A stretch of 64,000 nt of DNA, taken from the NCBI GenBank assembly GCA_903907865.1, contig CAIVPR010000158.1, forward strand, positions 33,594 through 97,593, written 5' to 3'. The notes under the pieces are model-generated. The model ran no database searches. It saw only the letters and a list, made by a program, of their open reading frames with translations, and was not told the DNA's origin. The stretch comes from an uncultured Acidobacteriia bacterium (GTDB lineage Bacteria > Acidobacteriota > Terriglobia > Bryobacterales > Bryobacteraceae). Both the position numbers and the translations under genes were made by a program. This document shows, piece after piece, positions 1-7,091 of this stretch (position 1 is the stretch's first letter; every line of letters begins with the position of its first letter).

Positions 1-473
1 TCGTCGGTGAGGAGGCGGACGCCCGCCGGTGCCAACCGGGCGATGGTCGTCTTCCCTGCCCCGGACGGACCGGAAAAAACAAAGCCTTTTCCGTTGCGTA
101 CCGCGCTCGCGCCGTGCAGCAGCAAGCCTTGGCCCGTCCGTGCCAGCTCCAGGGAGTGGATGATGCGGAGCACGGAATCGAGACTGTACCTGTTCGGATG
201 CAGGCGCACGGTCCCCCGCGCCGTTGAGGGATTCCACTCGGCGCGGAAATCGCCGCGCTCCAGGATCCACAGGCCGCCGTCCAGTCGAACCTCCAACTCC
301 GCATCGGAGCCCTCGACAGGCGGCGGCAGGGGCTCGACTACCAGCTCGAGCGCATTCGGACCCGCAATCGGTTCGATGAACCCGGCATAGTGGAGACGCA
401 GCTCGTGCAGGAAGCGCGCGTCTGGACATTCGACCCGCACCTCCATGCCGCCAATTCCAATGCAGACGCTCAT
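1..473 (-). CDS. HPr-kinase-like ATP-binding protein (C-terminus cut by window edge)
   Basis: The reading frame starts with ATG at 473 and runs off the left edge after 157 codons, so only the N-terminal part is seen. Residues near 140 form a P-loop (GPSGAGKTT) preceded by GLLLHGASAV, the arrangement of HPr-kinase/PEP-carboxykinase-like proteins found beside lasso-peptide and related peptide-modification genes. The start overlaps the stop of the upstream peptidase gene by ATGA, so the two are probably translationally coupled. In such clusters these kinases act on a small peptide or its carrier; that role here is inferred. The C-terminal half that would confirm the family lies outside the window. 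Confidence 0.75.
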   Translation of the reverse strand, partial: MSVCIGIGGMEVRVECPDARFLHELRLHYAGFIEPIAGPNALELVVEPLPPPVEGSDAELEVRLDGGLWILERGDFRAEWNPSTARGTVRLHPNRYSLDSVLRIIHSLELARTGQGLLLHGASAVRNGKGFVFSGPSGAGKTTIARLAPAGVRLLTD

Positions 474-871
474 TCCGCGACGCCCAGGACTTGGTGGGCA
501 GAAACGGGGGGATCGCAATGCCGATGGTTGTCGCCCCTTGTCACCAGACACCCTTCGCCGAGACGCTTTTCGACGACCCGGTGCAGTCGAATGCCGTCCG
601 TCACCCGGACCATGACGATGTCGCCGGGCGAAACATCGGCAAATCCGGCGCGCCGGACCCTCACAGCCGCACCCGGCCGGATTGTCGGCAGCATGCTGGT
701 GCCGTCGGCCCGGATCGTGAGGTGCCCTGAACGTTCCAGACACTCCAGCGCCACTTCCAAGGTGGCTCTCTGCTTTTCCTGATGAGCGGACGAGCCGCGC
801 GGACGCGGCTCAAAACGGTGAGAAACCGTGTCCGGCGCGGCCAGGTCGTCCGCTCGTTTCTTGGAAGTCAA
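470..871 (-). CDS. S24/S26 family signal-peptidase-like protein
   Basis: About 133 residues if translation begins at the TTG at 871. The catalytic serine lies in GTSMLPTI. LHRVVEK supplies a histidine in place of the bacterial general-base lysine, as in ER/archaeal-type signal peptidases, and TRGDNHRHCDPPV is the conserved GDN box. No transmembrane anchor is visible, so it may be soluble. The first 30-35 codons overlap a dispersed GC-rich repeat (785-866), so the true start may be an in-frame GTG/TTG near 760. The gene overlaps the downstream HPr-kinase-like gene and is divergent from the nucleotidyltransferase. Peptidases of this type recur in peptide-modification cassettes with the same neighbours; processing of a small peptide is an inference. 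Confidence 0.72.
   Translation of the reverse strand: MTSKKRADDLAAPDTVSHRFEPRPRGSSAHQEKQRATLEVALECLERSGHLTIRADGTSMLPTIRPGAAVRVRRAGFADVSPGDIVMVRVTDGIRLHRVVEKRLGEGCLVTRGDNHRHCDPPVSAHQVLGVAE
785..866. repeat. Dispersed GC-rich palindromic repeat, copy 1
   Basis: An imperfect inverted repeat around CCGCGCGGACGCGG and CCGTGTCCGGCGCGG. By eye it aligns over about 80 bases with 24725-24814, sharing CGGCTCAA in the middle and CTCG-TTCTTG-AAGT at the right end. Here it supplies the 5' end of the S24/S26 peptidase frame; the other copy is intergenic. It looks like a REP-type element. Confidence 0.5.
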
Positions 872-921
872 CTGCCGTCATTGTAGCGTTGTCGATCCCG
901 GCCCGCTATGGTGGAAACGGG

Positions 922-1950
922 ATGGAGTCCGCCGCTGATCTGGAGTTGCTGCTGGCCTGCGCCGCGTGGGCGGCCGACGAGTCGCAAACGGGCACGGTGG
1001 CCGAGAAGGCTGCCAAGGTGTCGGACTGGGTTTGTTTTGTCGAAACGGCACAGCGGCACGGGCTGGCCGCATTGGCCTTCACGGCGCTGGAAGCATGCGG
1101 AAAGGTTCCTGCCGACGGGCTTGCCGCCGAATTCGCCACCAGTGCCAAACGGGGCTTGGTGCTTTCCGCGGAGGCGGGAAGAGTTGCAAGGTTGATGGGT
1201 GAAGCCGGGGTCTGCGCCCTCGTGTTCAAGGGCCCGGTGCTGGCACAGATGGCCTACCGCGATCCCGCCCAAAGAACGTTCCAAGATGTGGATCTCCTGG
1301 TCGCGCCGCAGCAGCTTGAAGCCGCCATCGCGCTTTTGACACGGGACGGCTATGCCGAAACCGGGGATGAACGTGTGCGGGCGGCCCGACGGACGATGCG
1401 GCCGTGGTGCAACGAACTCGCATTCCACCACGCCGGGCGCAGGACTTGGCTCGATCTCCACTGGTTCCTGCTCCCGCCTTTCTTTCCTGCCCGAATACCG
1501 ACGTCGGACGTATTCGAGCGGGCGATTCCAGTGGAACTCGGCGGCGGCACCATCTGTACCCTCGCGCCAGACGACCACCTTGTTTACCTGTGCGCCCACG
1601 CTTGCAAGCACGCGTGGGAGAGCCTCGGGGCGGTGGCCGATATTGCGTGTTTGCTCCGTCACCCCGGCGTCGACCAGTCGCGCGCGCGCCACCGGGCACG
1701 CCAGTGGGGTGCGGCAAAGATGTTCGACTTTTCAATCGGGAGGACCGCAGCCCTTCCCGTCGAGGCAAGGCTCGGCGATCTCCGACTCCTGAAGACTTTG
1801 AGTCCATCCCTGACCCGCTGGGGATCGCATGCCGCTACCCGCGCCATCATCCCCACCGAAACCGACTGGGAGACCATGCCGAAGGCTTGGACGCTAACCC
1901 CGGCGAGGCAGTGCATATGGAGACTCCTCCGCATTGCCGGAATGACATAA
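922..1950 (+). CDS. Nucleotidyltransferase family protein (PF14907-like)
   Basis: A 342-residue protein from ATG 922, chosen over a TTG at 889 because a purine-rich GGTGGAAACGG precedes it. The diagnostic part is FKGPVLAQMAYRDPAQRTF followed by QDVDLLV, the acidic metal-binding pair of nucleotidyltransf_5-type proteins. It continues with LDLHW and a histidine-rich LCAHACKHAW segment, both usual in the family. These proteins often sit in lasso-peptide and related RiPP clusters beside HPr-kinase-like and S24/S26 genes, as here. It is followed after 10 bases by a small peptide gene (1961-2134). The substrate is unknown. The C-terminal 80 residues are poorly conserved but the frame stays open. 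Confidence 0.75.
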   Translation: MESAADLELLLACAAWAADESQTGTVAEKAAKVSDWVCFVETAQRHGLAALAFTALEACGKVPADGLAAEFATSAKRGLVLSAEAGRVARLMGEAGVCALVFKGPVLAQMAYRDPAQRTFQDVDLLVAPQQLEAAIALLTRDGYAETGDERVRAARRTMRPWCNELAFHHAGRRTWLDLHWFLLPPFFPARIPTSDVFERAIPVELGGGTICTLAPDDHLVYLCAHACKHAWESLGAVADIACLLRHPGVDQSRARHRARQWGAAKMFDFSIGRTAALPVEARLGDLRLLKTLSPSLTRWGSHAATRAIIPTETDWETMPKAWTLTPARQCIWRLLRIAGMT

Positions 1951-1960
1951 TTGGATAGAG

Positions 1961-2134
1961 ATGGACAACCAAGCCAAACAGCAGAAGCCAGCTTCCGGCG
2001 CGGCAACCGCCCCCCGCAAGCCCTACGTTCCACCAGCGTTCGTCCGGGAACAAGCTTTCGAAACGATGGCGCTGGCCTGTGGCAAGATCAACGCCAACCA
2101 GGCACAGTGCAAGACCAACCGCAAGAATTCATAG
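1961..2134 (+). CDS. Small Cys-containing peptide, possible RiPP precursor
   Basis: A 57-residue frame starts with ATG ten bases after the nucleotidyltransferase stop, behind GGATAGAG. The N-terminal third is rich in Ala, Lys and Gln. It is followed by RKPYVPPAF, which fits the Y-x-x-P leader motif read by PqqD-like recognition domains in lasso peptides. Then come FETMALACGK and a second cysteine ten residues after the first. Short proteins of this shape occur beside HPr-kinase-like and nucleotidyltransferase genes, which supports a peptide substrate. Whether it is modified is unknown: no cyclase, PqqD or radical-SAM gene is in view, though the cluster may continue to the left. The stop overlaps the convergent ATPase gene by six bases. 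Confidence 0.55.
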   Translation: MDNQAKQQKPASGAATAPRKPYVPPAFVREQAFETMALACGKINANQAQCKTNRKNS

Positions 2135-3985
2135 GTCGCGCAAATCGCGTCCCGGCACTGCCATGCGCAGGGCGTTCAACACGGCCAGAACATCAATAAC
2201 CTCCTGCGCCACGGCCCCTGCCACCGGCGGCAGGTAGCCACCGGCAGCCGCGGCCATCCCCACCACCGAGAGCACCATCCCGCCCAGCGCACTCTGTAGC
2301 GCGATATGGCGCAGCCTGCGCCCGATGTGGATCAACTCGTCGACCTTGCCCAAGGACGGCTCCAGCACGACCGCGTCCGCCGCCTCCGCCGTGATGTCGT
2401 TCGACTGCCCGAAAGCAACGCCGACCGTGGCCGCCTGCATCGCGGGCGCATCATTGATGCCGTCGCCGAGGAACAGGGTCGGCGCAAGCGCCGACTCCGC
2501 CCGTACAATTTCCACCTTCTCCTCCGGGCTTGTCCCGAACCGCATATCGGCGATCTGCACCTGGGCCGCCAAATGCCGCACTTCGGCTTCGCGGTCTCCC
2601 GACACCAGCATCACCTTGGTGACATCGTGCCGGGGGCCCAGATGGGCGATGAATGAGTGGCTCTCGTCGCGGGGGGCATCGTGGAAACGGAAGGTGGCGG
2701 TGTACTCGCCGTTGCTCAGCAGGATGCATTCGAGCCCCGACGCAGCGGGTGGGGGCAGGATGTCCGCCAACGACGGATCGTGCGCCAATACGGCCTTCAT
2801 TCCGGTCAGTTGCAACATTGTCAACCCGATCCGGGCGGTCAGGCCCATCCCCGGCTTCTCGCTCATCTGTTCCACCGGCTGCAAGGCGATCTGCTCGTCC
2901 CTCGCGGCTTCCAGAAGGCTGCCTGCAAGCGGATGTTTGGAGTATTGCTCCAAGCTCGCGGCATGGCACAACGCCTGGGACCGACTTACGCCGCGCGCGC
3001 ATAGAACTTCGGTCAACGCCGGTTTGCCATATGTGAGCGTTCCCGTTTTGTCGAAGATGACGGTGCGGCAGGTGTCGATCAGTTCCAACACACCAGGATT
3101 CTTGATGATGATGCCGCGGCTGGCGGCGACGGACACGGCACCGATCAAAGCGATGGGAATCGCCAAGAGCAGCGGGCAGGGGGTGGCAATCACCAACACG
3201 GCAAGAAAGCGCGACGGGTCGCCGCTGACGTACCAGCCGAGCGCCGCAACCACGATGCCGACCGGCGTGAACCATGCGCCGAGCCTGTCGGCAAGCCGCC
3301 GCATCCGGGGCCGGTTGGACTCGGCCTCCTGCATCACCGTCATGATCTTGGCGTAGCGGGAATCGGCGGGCAACTTCGCCACTTTCACCGTCATTGCCGC
3401 ATCACCGTTGACCGCGCCCGATAGGACCTCCGAGCCCGGCACCTTGGCAATCTGAAAGGGTTCGCCGGTCAGGTAGGATTCGTCCATCGTGCCGCGACCA
3501 TCGAGGACAGTGCCGTCGACCGGGCAGATTTCATGCGGCAGGACGGTGATCCGGTCGCCGATTCTCACGTCGGACAGATCGATGTCGACGATCTCCGCCG
3601 CGTCGGCACGGTGCGCCGAACGCGGCATCCGTTTTGCCAGCGCCGCCAGCACGGCCGAGGCCCGTCCCGCAGCATAGTTCTCGAGCGCGGTGCCGCCCGA
3701 GAGCATGAGCACCACAATCGCTCCGGCAAAGTACTCGCCGAGGATCACCGACACTGTTATCGACAAGCCAGCGAGGAGATCCGACCCGAACTCGCCACGC
3801 AGGCAATTGCGCACCAAATCGTAGAGCAGCGGGATGCCGCCCACGGCGAGGACGGCCTCCAAAGGCAACCGCTGCCAATGAGCGTCGAGCCCGAAGCGGG
3901 CAATCAGGTACACCGCAATCCCGACAAACGCAAAGGCTGCGATGCCGGCCTCCTTCGAGCGGGGAATGGACTCGGACGAGGGCAT
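2129..3985 (-). CDS. Heavy-metal P1B-type ATPase, TPCP (P1B-5-like) class
   Basis: A 618-residue metal-exporting P-type ATPase of the inner membrane. Visible elements are paired N-terminal membrane helices, the LTGEP actuator loop (about 173-177), DKTGTLT (312-318) with the phosphorylated aspartate, a QYSKHPLA nucleotide-binding motif and the GDGINDAPA hinge. The metal-site helix carries TPCP at 268-271 with a proline six residues on. The last helix carries QEVIDVLAVLNALR. These two signatures match the P1B-5 subgroup linked to nickel and iron(II) export. There is no N-terminal Cys-x-x-Cys metal domain and no C-terminal hemerythrin domain. It is divergent from the cas10-like gene with 72 bases between them. 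The substrate cannot be fixed from sequence. Confidence 0.9.
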   Translation of the reverse strand: MPSSESIPRSKEAGIAAFAFVGIAVYLIARFGLDAHWQRLPLEAVLAVGGIPLLYDLVRNCLRGEFGSDLLAGLSITVSVILGEYFAGAIVVLMLSGGTALENYAAGRASAVLAALAKRMPRSAHRADAAEIVDIDLSDVRIGDRITVLPHEICPVDGTVLDGRGTMDESYLTGEPFQIAKVPGSEVLSGAVNGDAAMTVKVAKLPADSRYAKIMTVMQEAESNRPRMRRLADRLGAWFTPVGIVVAALGWYVSGDPSRFLAVLVIATPCPLLLAIPIALIGAVSVAASRGIIIKNPGVLELIDTCRTVIFDKTGTLTYGKPALTEVLCARGVSRSQALCHAASLEQYSKHPLAGSLLEAARDEQIALQPVEQMSEKPGMGLTARIGLTMLQLTGMKAVLAHDPSLADILPPPAASGLECILLSNGEYTATFRFHDAPRDESHSFIAHLGPRHDVTKVMLVSGDREAEVRHLAAQVQIADMRFGTSPEEKVEIVRAESALAPTLFLGDGINDAPAMQAATVGVAFGQSNDITAEAADAVVLEPSLGKVDELIHIGRRLRHIALQSALGGMVLSVVGMAAAAGGYLPPVAGAVAQEVIDVLAVLNALRMAVPGRDLRDL

Positions 3986-4057
3986 GAACGATAGCCCTTT
4001 GCAGTTTCATTGCCGAACCGGCGGGTGGTAGGCTAAACAAAGACCTCTCGCAAAACC

Positions 4058-5482
4058 ATGTCGGCGCAGATTCTTTTACAAGGAAGGCTCCTCGGAGTCG
4101 ACGATTTCGCCGTTTCGGCACCGGCCGAGCGCGACAACCGCGTCTTCGACTCGCGGATCCAGTGGGCTGGCATCCTCGGCGAAGTCTTGCCGCGCGCGCT
4201 GTTGGCCGACCTGAAGTTGCCCCCGCTGATGCTGGGCTCGTCCGGCGGCGGTCGGTTTCTGGTGATTCTGCCCGATGAAGAACGTGCAGCCGCCGCCGAA
4301 GCCTTTCTGGCTCGGGCATCCGAGGCCTTGATCGCGTTGACCAACGGCCTGATGCGCGTGGCATGGAGCTGGACCGAAAACCTGGGCGATTGGACCGTGG
4401 TGCGGAAGCGCTTGCGCGACGGGGCCCGCAAAACCTCGGAGATTCTGGCCACTGAGCCGGGCTTCTTCGATCCGTTTGTTCCGGCGCTGCCGCAAGGCGG
4501 TGATCGGATTCCCCGCGGATTGCGTGACGCTGCCGGAGTCGGCTTCAGCTTCGCCTTCCCCGCCCTGATTGCGGTGGAGGGTGGCGACTATCGGTGGGAT
4601 TTGGGCCGCCAAGCCGCGCTGGACAATATATCGCTGACCCGCCATGCCGCCAGGAACGGCGACACCGTGGCATCCGCAAGGGAATTGGCCAAGCGCGCCA
4701 AGGGCGAAAAGCTTTGGGGGGTCCTGCGGGGCCAGATCGACGACTTCGACAGCCGGATGCGCCGCGCGCAATCGGTCGAGGAGCACGTACAACTTTCAGT
4801 CCTCTACAAGCAGTTCCTGACGGGAGAGATTGAACTCCTCTGCTCGCAGGGCGACTACTTCCAGCGCGTGACGGTGCTGCGGGCCGAAAATGCCGAGTTC
4901 GCGGTATTCGGATCGTGGGACGCACTGCTCGGTTTCGCGCGGGAACTGCACCGGGTTTTCGCCACGTTCGCCAGCGACAGCCTGAGGGAATTGCCGGGTG
5001 CCGAGGCCAAGAGCATCACCATGGCCCTCACGCTGGCCGAGCCCGCCGAACCGATGTCCCGCATCTGGGAAGACAACGCGCGCGACTTGGAGATCGCCAA
5101 GTCATCCGACAAGGATTGCCTCTACCTGTTGGGTCGCGTGCTGGAGTGGAAACAGATGGCCGACGCGGCGGAGTTGACCGAGGCAGTGGTCCAAATTGCC
5201 GAGGATTTCCGCGGCGGACCGCAGTTCTTGGCGCAGCTCAGGACGCTGTACAAGAAGGTGGAGACGGGCGGACTGACACCCGCCGACCAAGAGCGCATCG
5301 GGTCGCGCGCACTACGGTTCCAACGCAGATTCGCGAATGTGGCGAGCCGCAAGGAGCGCGAGTTCCAGAAGCTGCGGGCACACTTGATGAAGGAGTTGGC
5401 GGGGCGCAATTTGCGGGGTCGGCTGAAGATTCGGCCGGAGGGCTTGGTGGCGCTCGAGTGGGCGCGGTTGGCTACGAACTAA
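4058..5482 (+). CDS. cas10: Degenerate, HD-less Cas10/Csm1-like protein
   Basis: 474 residues, against roughly 750-850 for a usual Csm1. Residues 50-120 resemble the first palm domain (LGSSGGGRFLVILPDEERA). Residues 218-300 resemble the second palm: KLWGVLRGQIDDF replaces the usual DxDN strand, and LRAENAEFAVFGSWDAL aligns with the GGDD hairpin. The GGDD motif is therefore replaced by AENA (276-279), so cyclic-oligoadenylate synthesis should be lost. The N-terminal HD nuclease is absent; only 72 bases separate the start from the divergent ATPase. Residues about 351-474 are helical, like the Csm1 D4 domain. The frame is intact, and csm2-csm5 follow about 1 kb downstream, which is the main support for the identity. 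Confidence 0.78.
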   Translation: MSAQILLQGRLLGVDDFAVSAPAERDNRVFDSRIQWAGILGEVLPRALLADLKLPPLMLGSSGGGRFLVILPDEERAAAAEAFLARASEALIALTNGLMRVAWSWTENLGDWTVVRKRLRDGARKTSEILATEPGFFDPFVPALPQGGDRIPRGLRDAAGVGFSFAFPALIAVEGGDYRWDLGRQAALDNISLTRHAARNGDTVASARELAKRAKGEKLWGVLRGQIDDFDSRMRRAQSVEEHVQLSVLYKQFLTGEIELLCSQGDYFQRVTVLRAENAEFAVFGSWDALLGFARELHRVFATFASDSLRELPGAEAKSITMALTLAEPAEPMSRIWEDNARDLEIAKSSDKDCLYLLGRVLEWKQMADAAELTEAVVQIAEDFRGGPQFLAQLRTLYKKVETGGLTPADQERIGSRALRFQRRFANVASRKEREFQKLRAHLMKELAGRNLRGRLKIRPEGLVALEWARLATN

Positions 5483-5828
5483 GACCGGGGACCGGGTCGC
5501 TGGCGTTGTACGATGGGCGTGTGGTGGTCGTCGCTACATTCAACAATCTCCAAGAGAGCGCTTGAAGCGGGCTATTGCGCGTGCCGACGGCGGAGGGACA
5601 ACGCCGTCGACCATTGACCCTAGGCACTGCAGTTGACCGTGCCACGGCGCATTCTCGGTTCCCCGAACAAACGCTCCCTCGCGGTCGCGGCTCGGCAGAA
5701 TCAGCCTGTTACCGAGCCACGACCGCAAGGGAGTGTTTGTTCGAGCCATGCTAAGGCTGTTCACCCAACGGTCGAGCGAGCGATCAGCGTAGGGAAGTTG
5801 CCCTTGCCCGGCAGGCTGACCGCAAATC
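5483..5828. other. Non-coding gap after cas10, holding a palindromic repeat
   Basis: 346 bases without a recognisable gene. The only structure seen is the long inverted repeat at 5664-5743. The reading frames crossing it look like repeat translation, not protein families. Confidence 0.6.
5664..5743. repeat. Long inverted repeat (REP-like family A, copy 1)
   Basis: Two 32-base arms, 5664-5695 and 5712-5743, pair with three mismatches around a 16-base loop. The core reads CGCTCCCTCGCGGTCGCGG on the left arm. The same left arm occurs at 12653-12684, and the whole palindrome recurs at 51986-52060. All copies lie between genes. It may be a mobile REP/BIME-type element that can also act as a bidirectional terminator. 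Confidence 0.8.
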
Positions 5829-6092
5829 CTATCCAAACCCGGGCATCTGCACCCCGGTCACCCGCGCATACAACATGTCCGGGTCGAGATCCGCGCCGTT
5901 CGGCCATTTCACGGTTCCCAACTCCGGGTCAACTTTCGCGGTCGCAAAGTACTCCGGGCTTTCCAGAGGCGCAAAGACTCCCTGAAAGCGCAAGTGCGGG
6001 CGTAGATCGACAATACCCTCAACGCCGTCCTCGAATCGCAGACGCAGTCGGTAGTTGGAAAGCGGTTCAGCGGAGACAACGTCGATCAGCAT
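5829..6092 (-). CDS. DUF2442 domain protein
   Basis: 87 residues from ATG 6092. The sequence has the DUF2442 pattern: YRLRLRFEDGVEGIVDLR near the N-terminus, then FAPLESPEYFATAKVDPELG and WPNGADLDPDML. DUF2442 genes are commonly paired with DUF4160 genes in what look like toxin-antitoxin or mobile modules; function is not established. Here a ruined DUF4160 partner ends three bases upstream (6096). The pair lies antisense inside the csm locus between cas10 and csm2, so it probably inserted there. Confidence 0.85.
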   Translation of the reverse strand: MLIDVVSAEPLSNYRLRLRFEDGVEGIVDLRPHLRFQGVFAPLESPEYFATAKVDPELGTVKWPNGADLDPDMLYARVTGVQMPGFG

Positions 6093-6095
6093 GTC

Positions 6096-6410
6096 CTACT
6101 CCAGTGGTGGAACCGGTGTCAAGTCGGACGCATTCCGCGCCAACTCCCAGTTTGCCATGAGTTCGCTGGCGTGGAGTCCGGCCCATTCGATTACCATTCC
6201 GAGCGCCCTCGGTGGCAACGAGCCAGCGGGCGGCCTCCAGAATCGGAATGATCGGTCTCCGGTGTTCGTCGGTTGTTCGGGTGCCCCACGGCCTTAGTCC
6301 CGGCGACCACTCCACCGCGCGGCCACTTTGCCACCGGAATCCGCTGGCGCTTCCCTTTGCGACGCAGGAACAGCCCAACGGCGCGGATGCGGGTGATAGT
6401 CTGGTCTGAA
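6096..6410 (-). pseudogene. DUF4160 protein remnant, frameshifted
   Basis: The C-terminal half of a DUF4160 protein can be read in one frame ending at 6096: GSLPPRALGMVIEWAGLH followed by ELMANWELAR. Upstream the frame breaks. Segments resembling the N-terminus (TITRIRAVGLFL near 6400, EHRRPIIPI near 6250) lie in other frames. At least one frameshift and probably a deletion have destroyed it. It is the usual partner of the intact DUF2442 gene directly downstream. Confidence 0.65.
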
Positions 6411-6511
6411 GAGCTCTCGGGGACTTGTCGGTCCGAAGTTTTGCTGCCAGGGTCGGCTACGGAGCCGAGTAGGCCACCGGCAAAGTCTCGACCAAAGGAA
6501 TCGAACCATAA

Positions 6512-7075
6512 ATGGCTGAACAGGCACAGCACCCCCCCAGGAACCGGGAAAATCGTCCCCAGGGCGGTCCTTCATCGGGCGGACCCCCACGCGGCGACCG
6601 TCCCGGCGGAGATCGAGGTGGAGACCGTGGCGGACCTCCGCGCGGCGACCGTCCGGGTGGTGATCGTGGACCGCGGCCCGGTGGAGACCGTGGCGGAGAT
6701 CGTGGCCCGGGTGGCGGAGACCGGCGCGACTTCGCGCCCGAAATTGAACTCGAGAAGCTGATCGCCGACAGCCTTTATCTGGACAACCAGGCCCACGTGA
6801 TTGTCAGCCGCATCCGGGACATGGATTCCGGCACCCGCAGCCAGTTCCGCCGCCTCTACAATGCCGTGCGCCGCGCCACCCGCGCGCCGGAGAACGAACG
6901 CCAGCACGAGTTCGTGATGCTGCGCGCGCGCCTCGCCTACACGATCGCGCGCCACGGCCTCCGCAGCCTCGAGCAGCTCGAACGCCTGCTGCTCCAAGTC
7001 ACCCGCAAGAATGAAGCCCGCGGCTACGAACGGTTCCGGGACCTGTTCGAAGCCATCGTTGCTTACAACGAGTAA
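6512..7075 (+). CDS. csm2: Type III-A CRISPR small subunit Csm2 with Gly/Arg/Asp-rich N-terminal tail
   Basis: 187 residues from ATG 6512 behind AAAGGA. Residues 75-187 look like the helical Csm2 small subunit that lines the Csm complex: FRRLYNAVRRATR, then MLRARLAYTIARHG and a C-terminal FRDLFEAIVAYNE, which closely matches the family's ending. Residues 1-72 are a low-complexity tail of repeats such as GGPPRGDRPGGDRGG, absent from ordinary Csm2 (about 120-150 residues). Such RGG-like tails bind RNA in other proteins; their role here is unknown. csm3 starts 16 bases downstream, so csm2-csm5 form one transcription unit. Confidence 0.85.
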   Translation: MAEQAQHPPRNRENRPQGGPSSGGPPRGDRPGGDRGGDRGGPPRGDRPGGDRGPRPGGDRGGDRGPGGGDRRDFAPEIELEKLIADSLYLDNQAHVIVSRIRDMDSGTRSQFRRLYNAVRRATRAPENERQHEFVMLRARLAYTIARHGLRSLEQLERLLLQVTRKNEARGYERFRDLFEAIVAYNE

Positions 7076-7091
7076 CATTTAAGGACCACCA

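Noticed and set aside
7..782. Plus-strand open frames at the left edge
   Set aside because: They are antisense to the HPr-kinase-like and peptidase genes, which carry clear family motifs.
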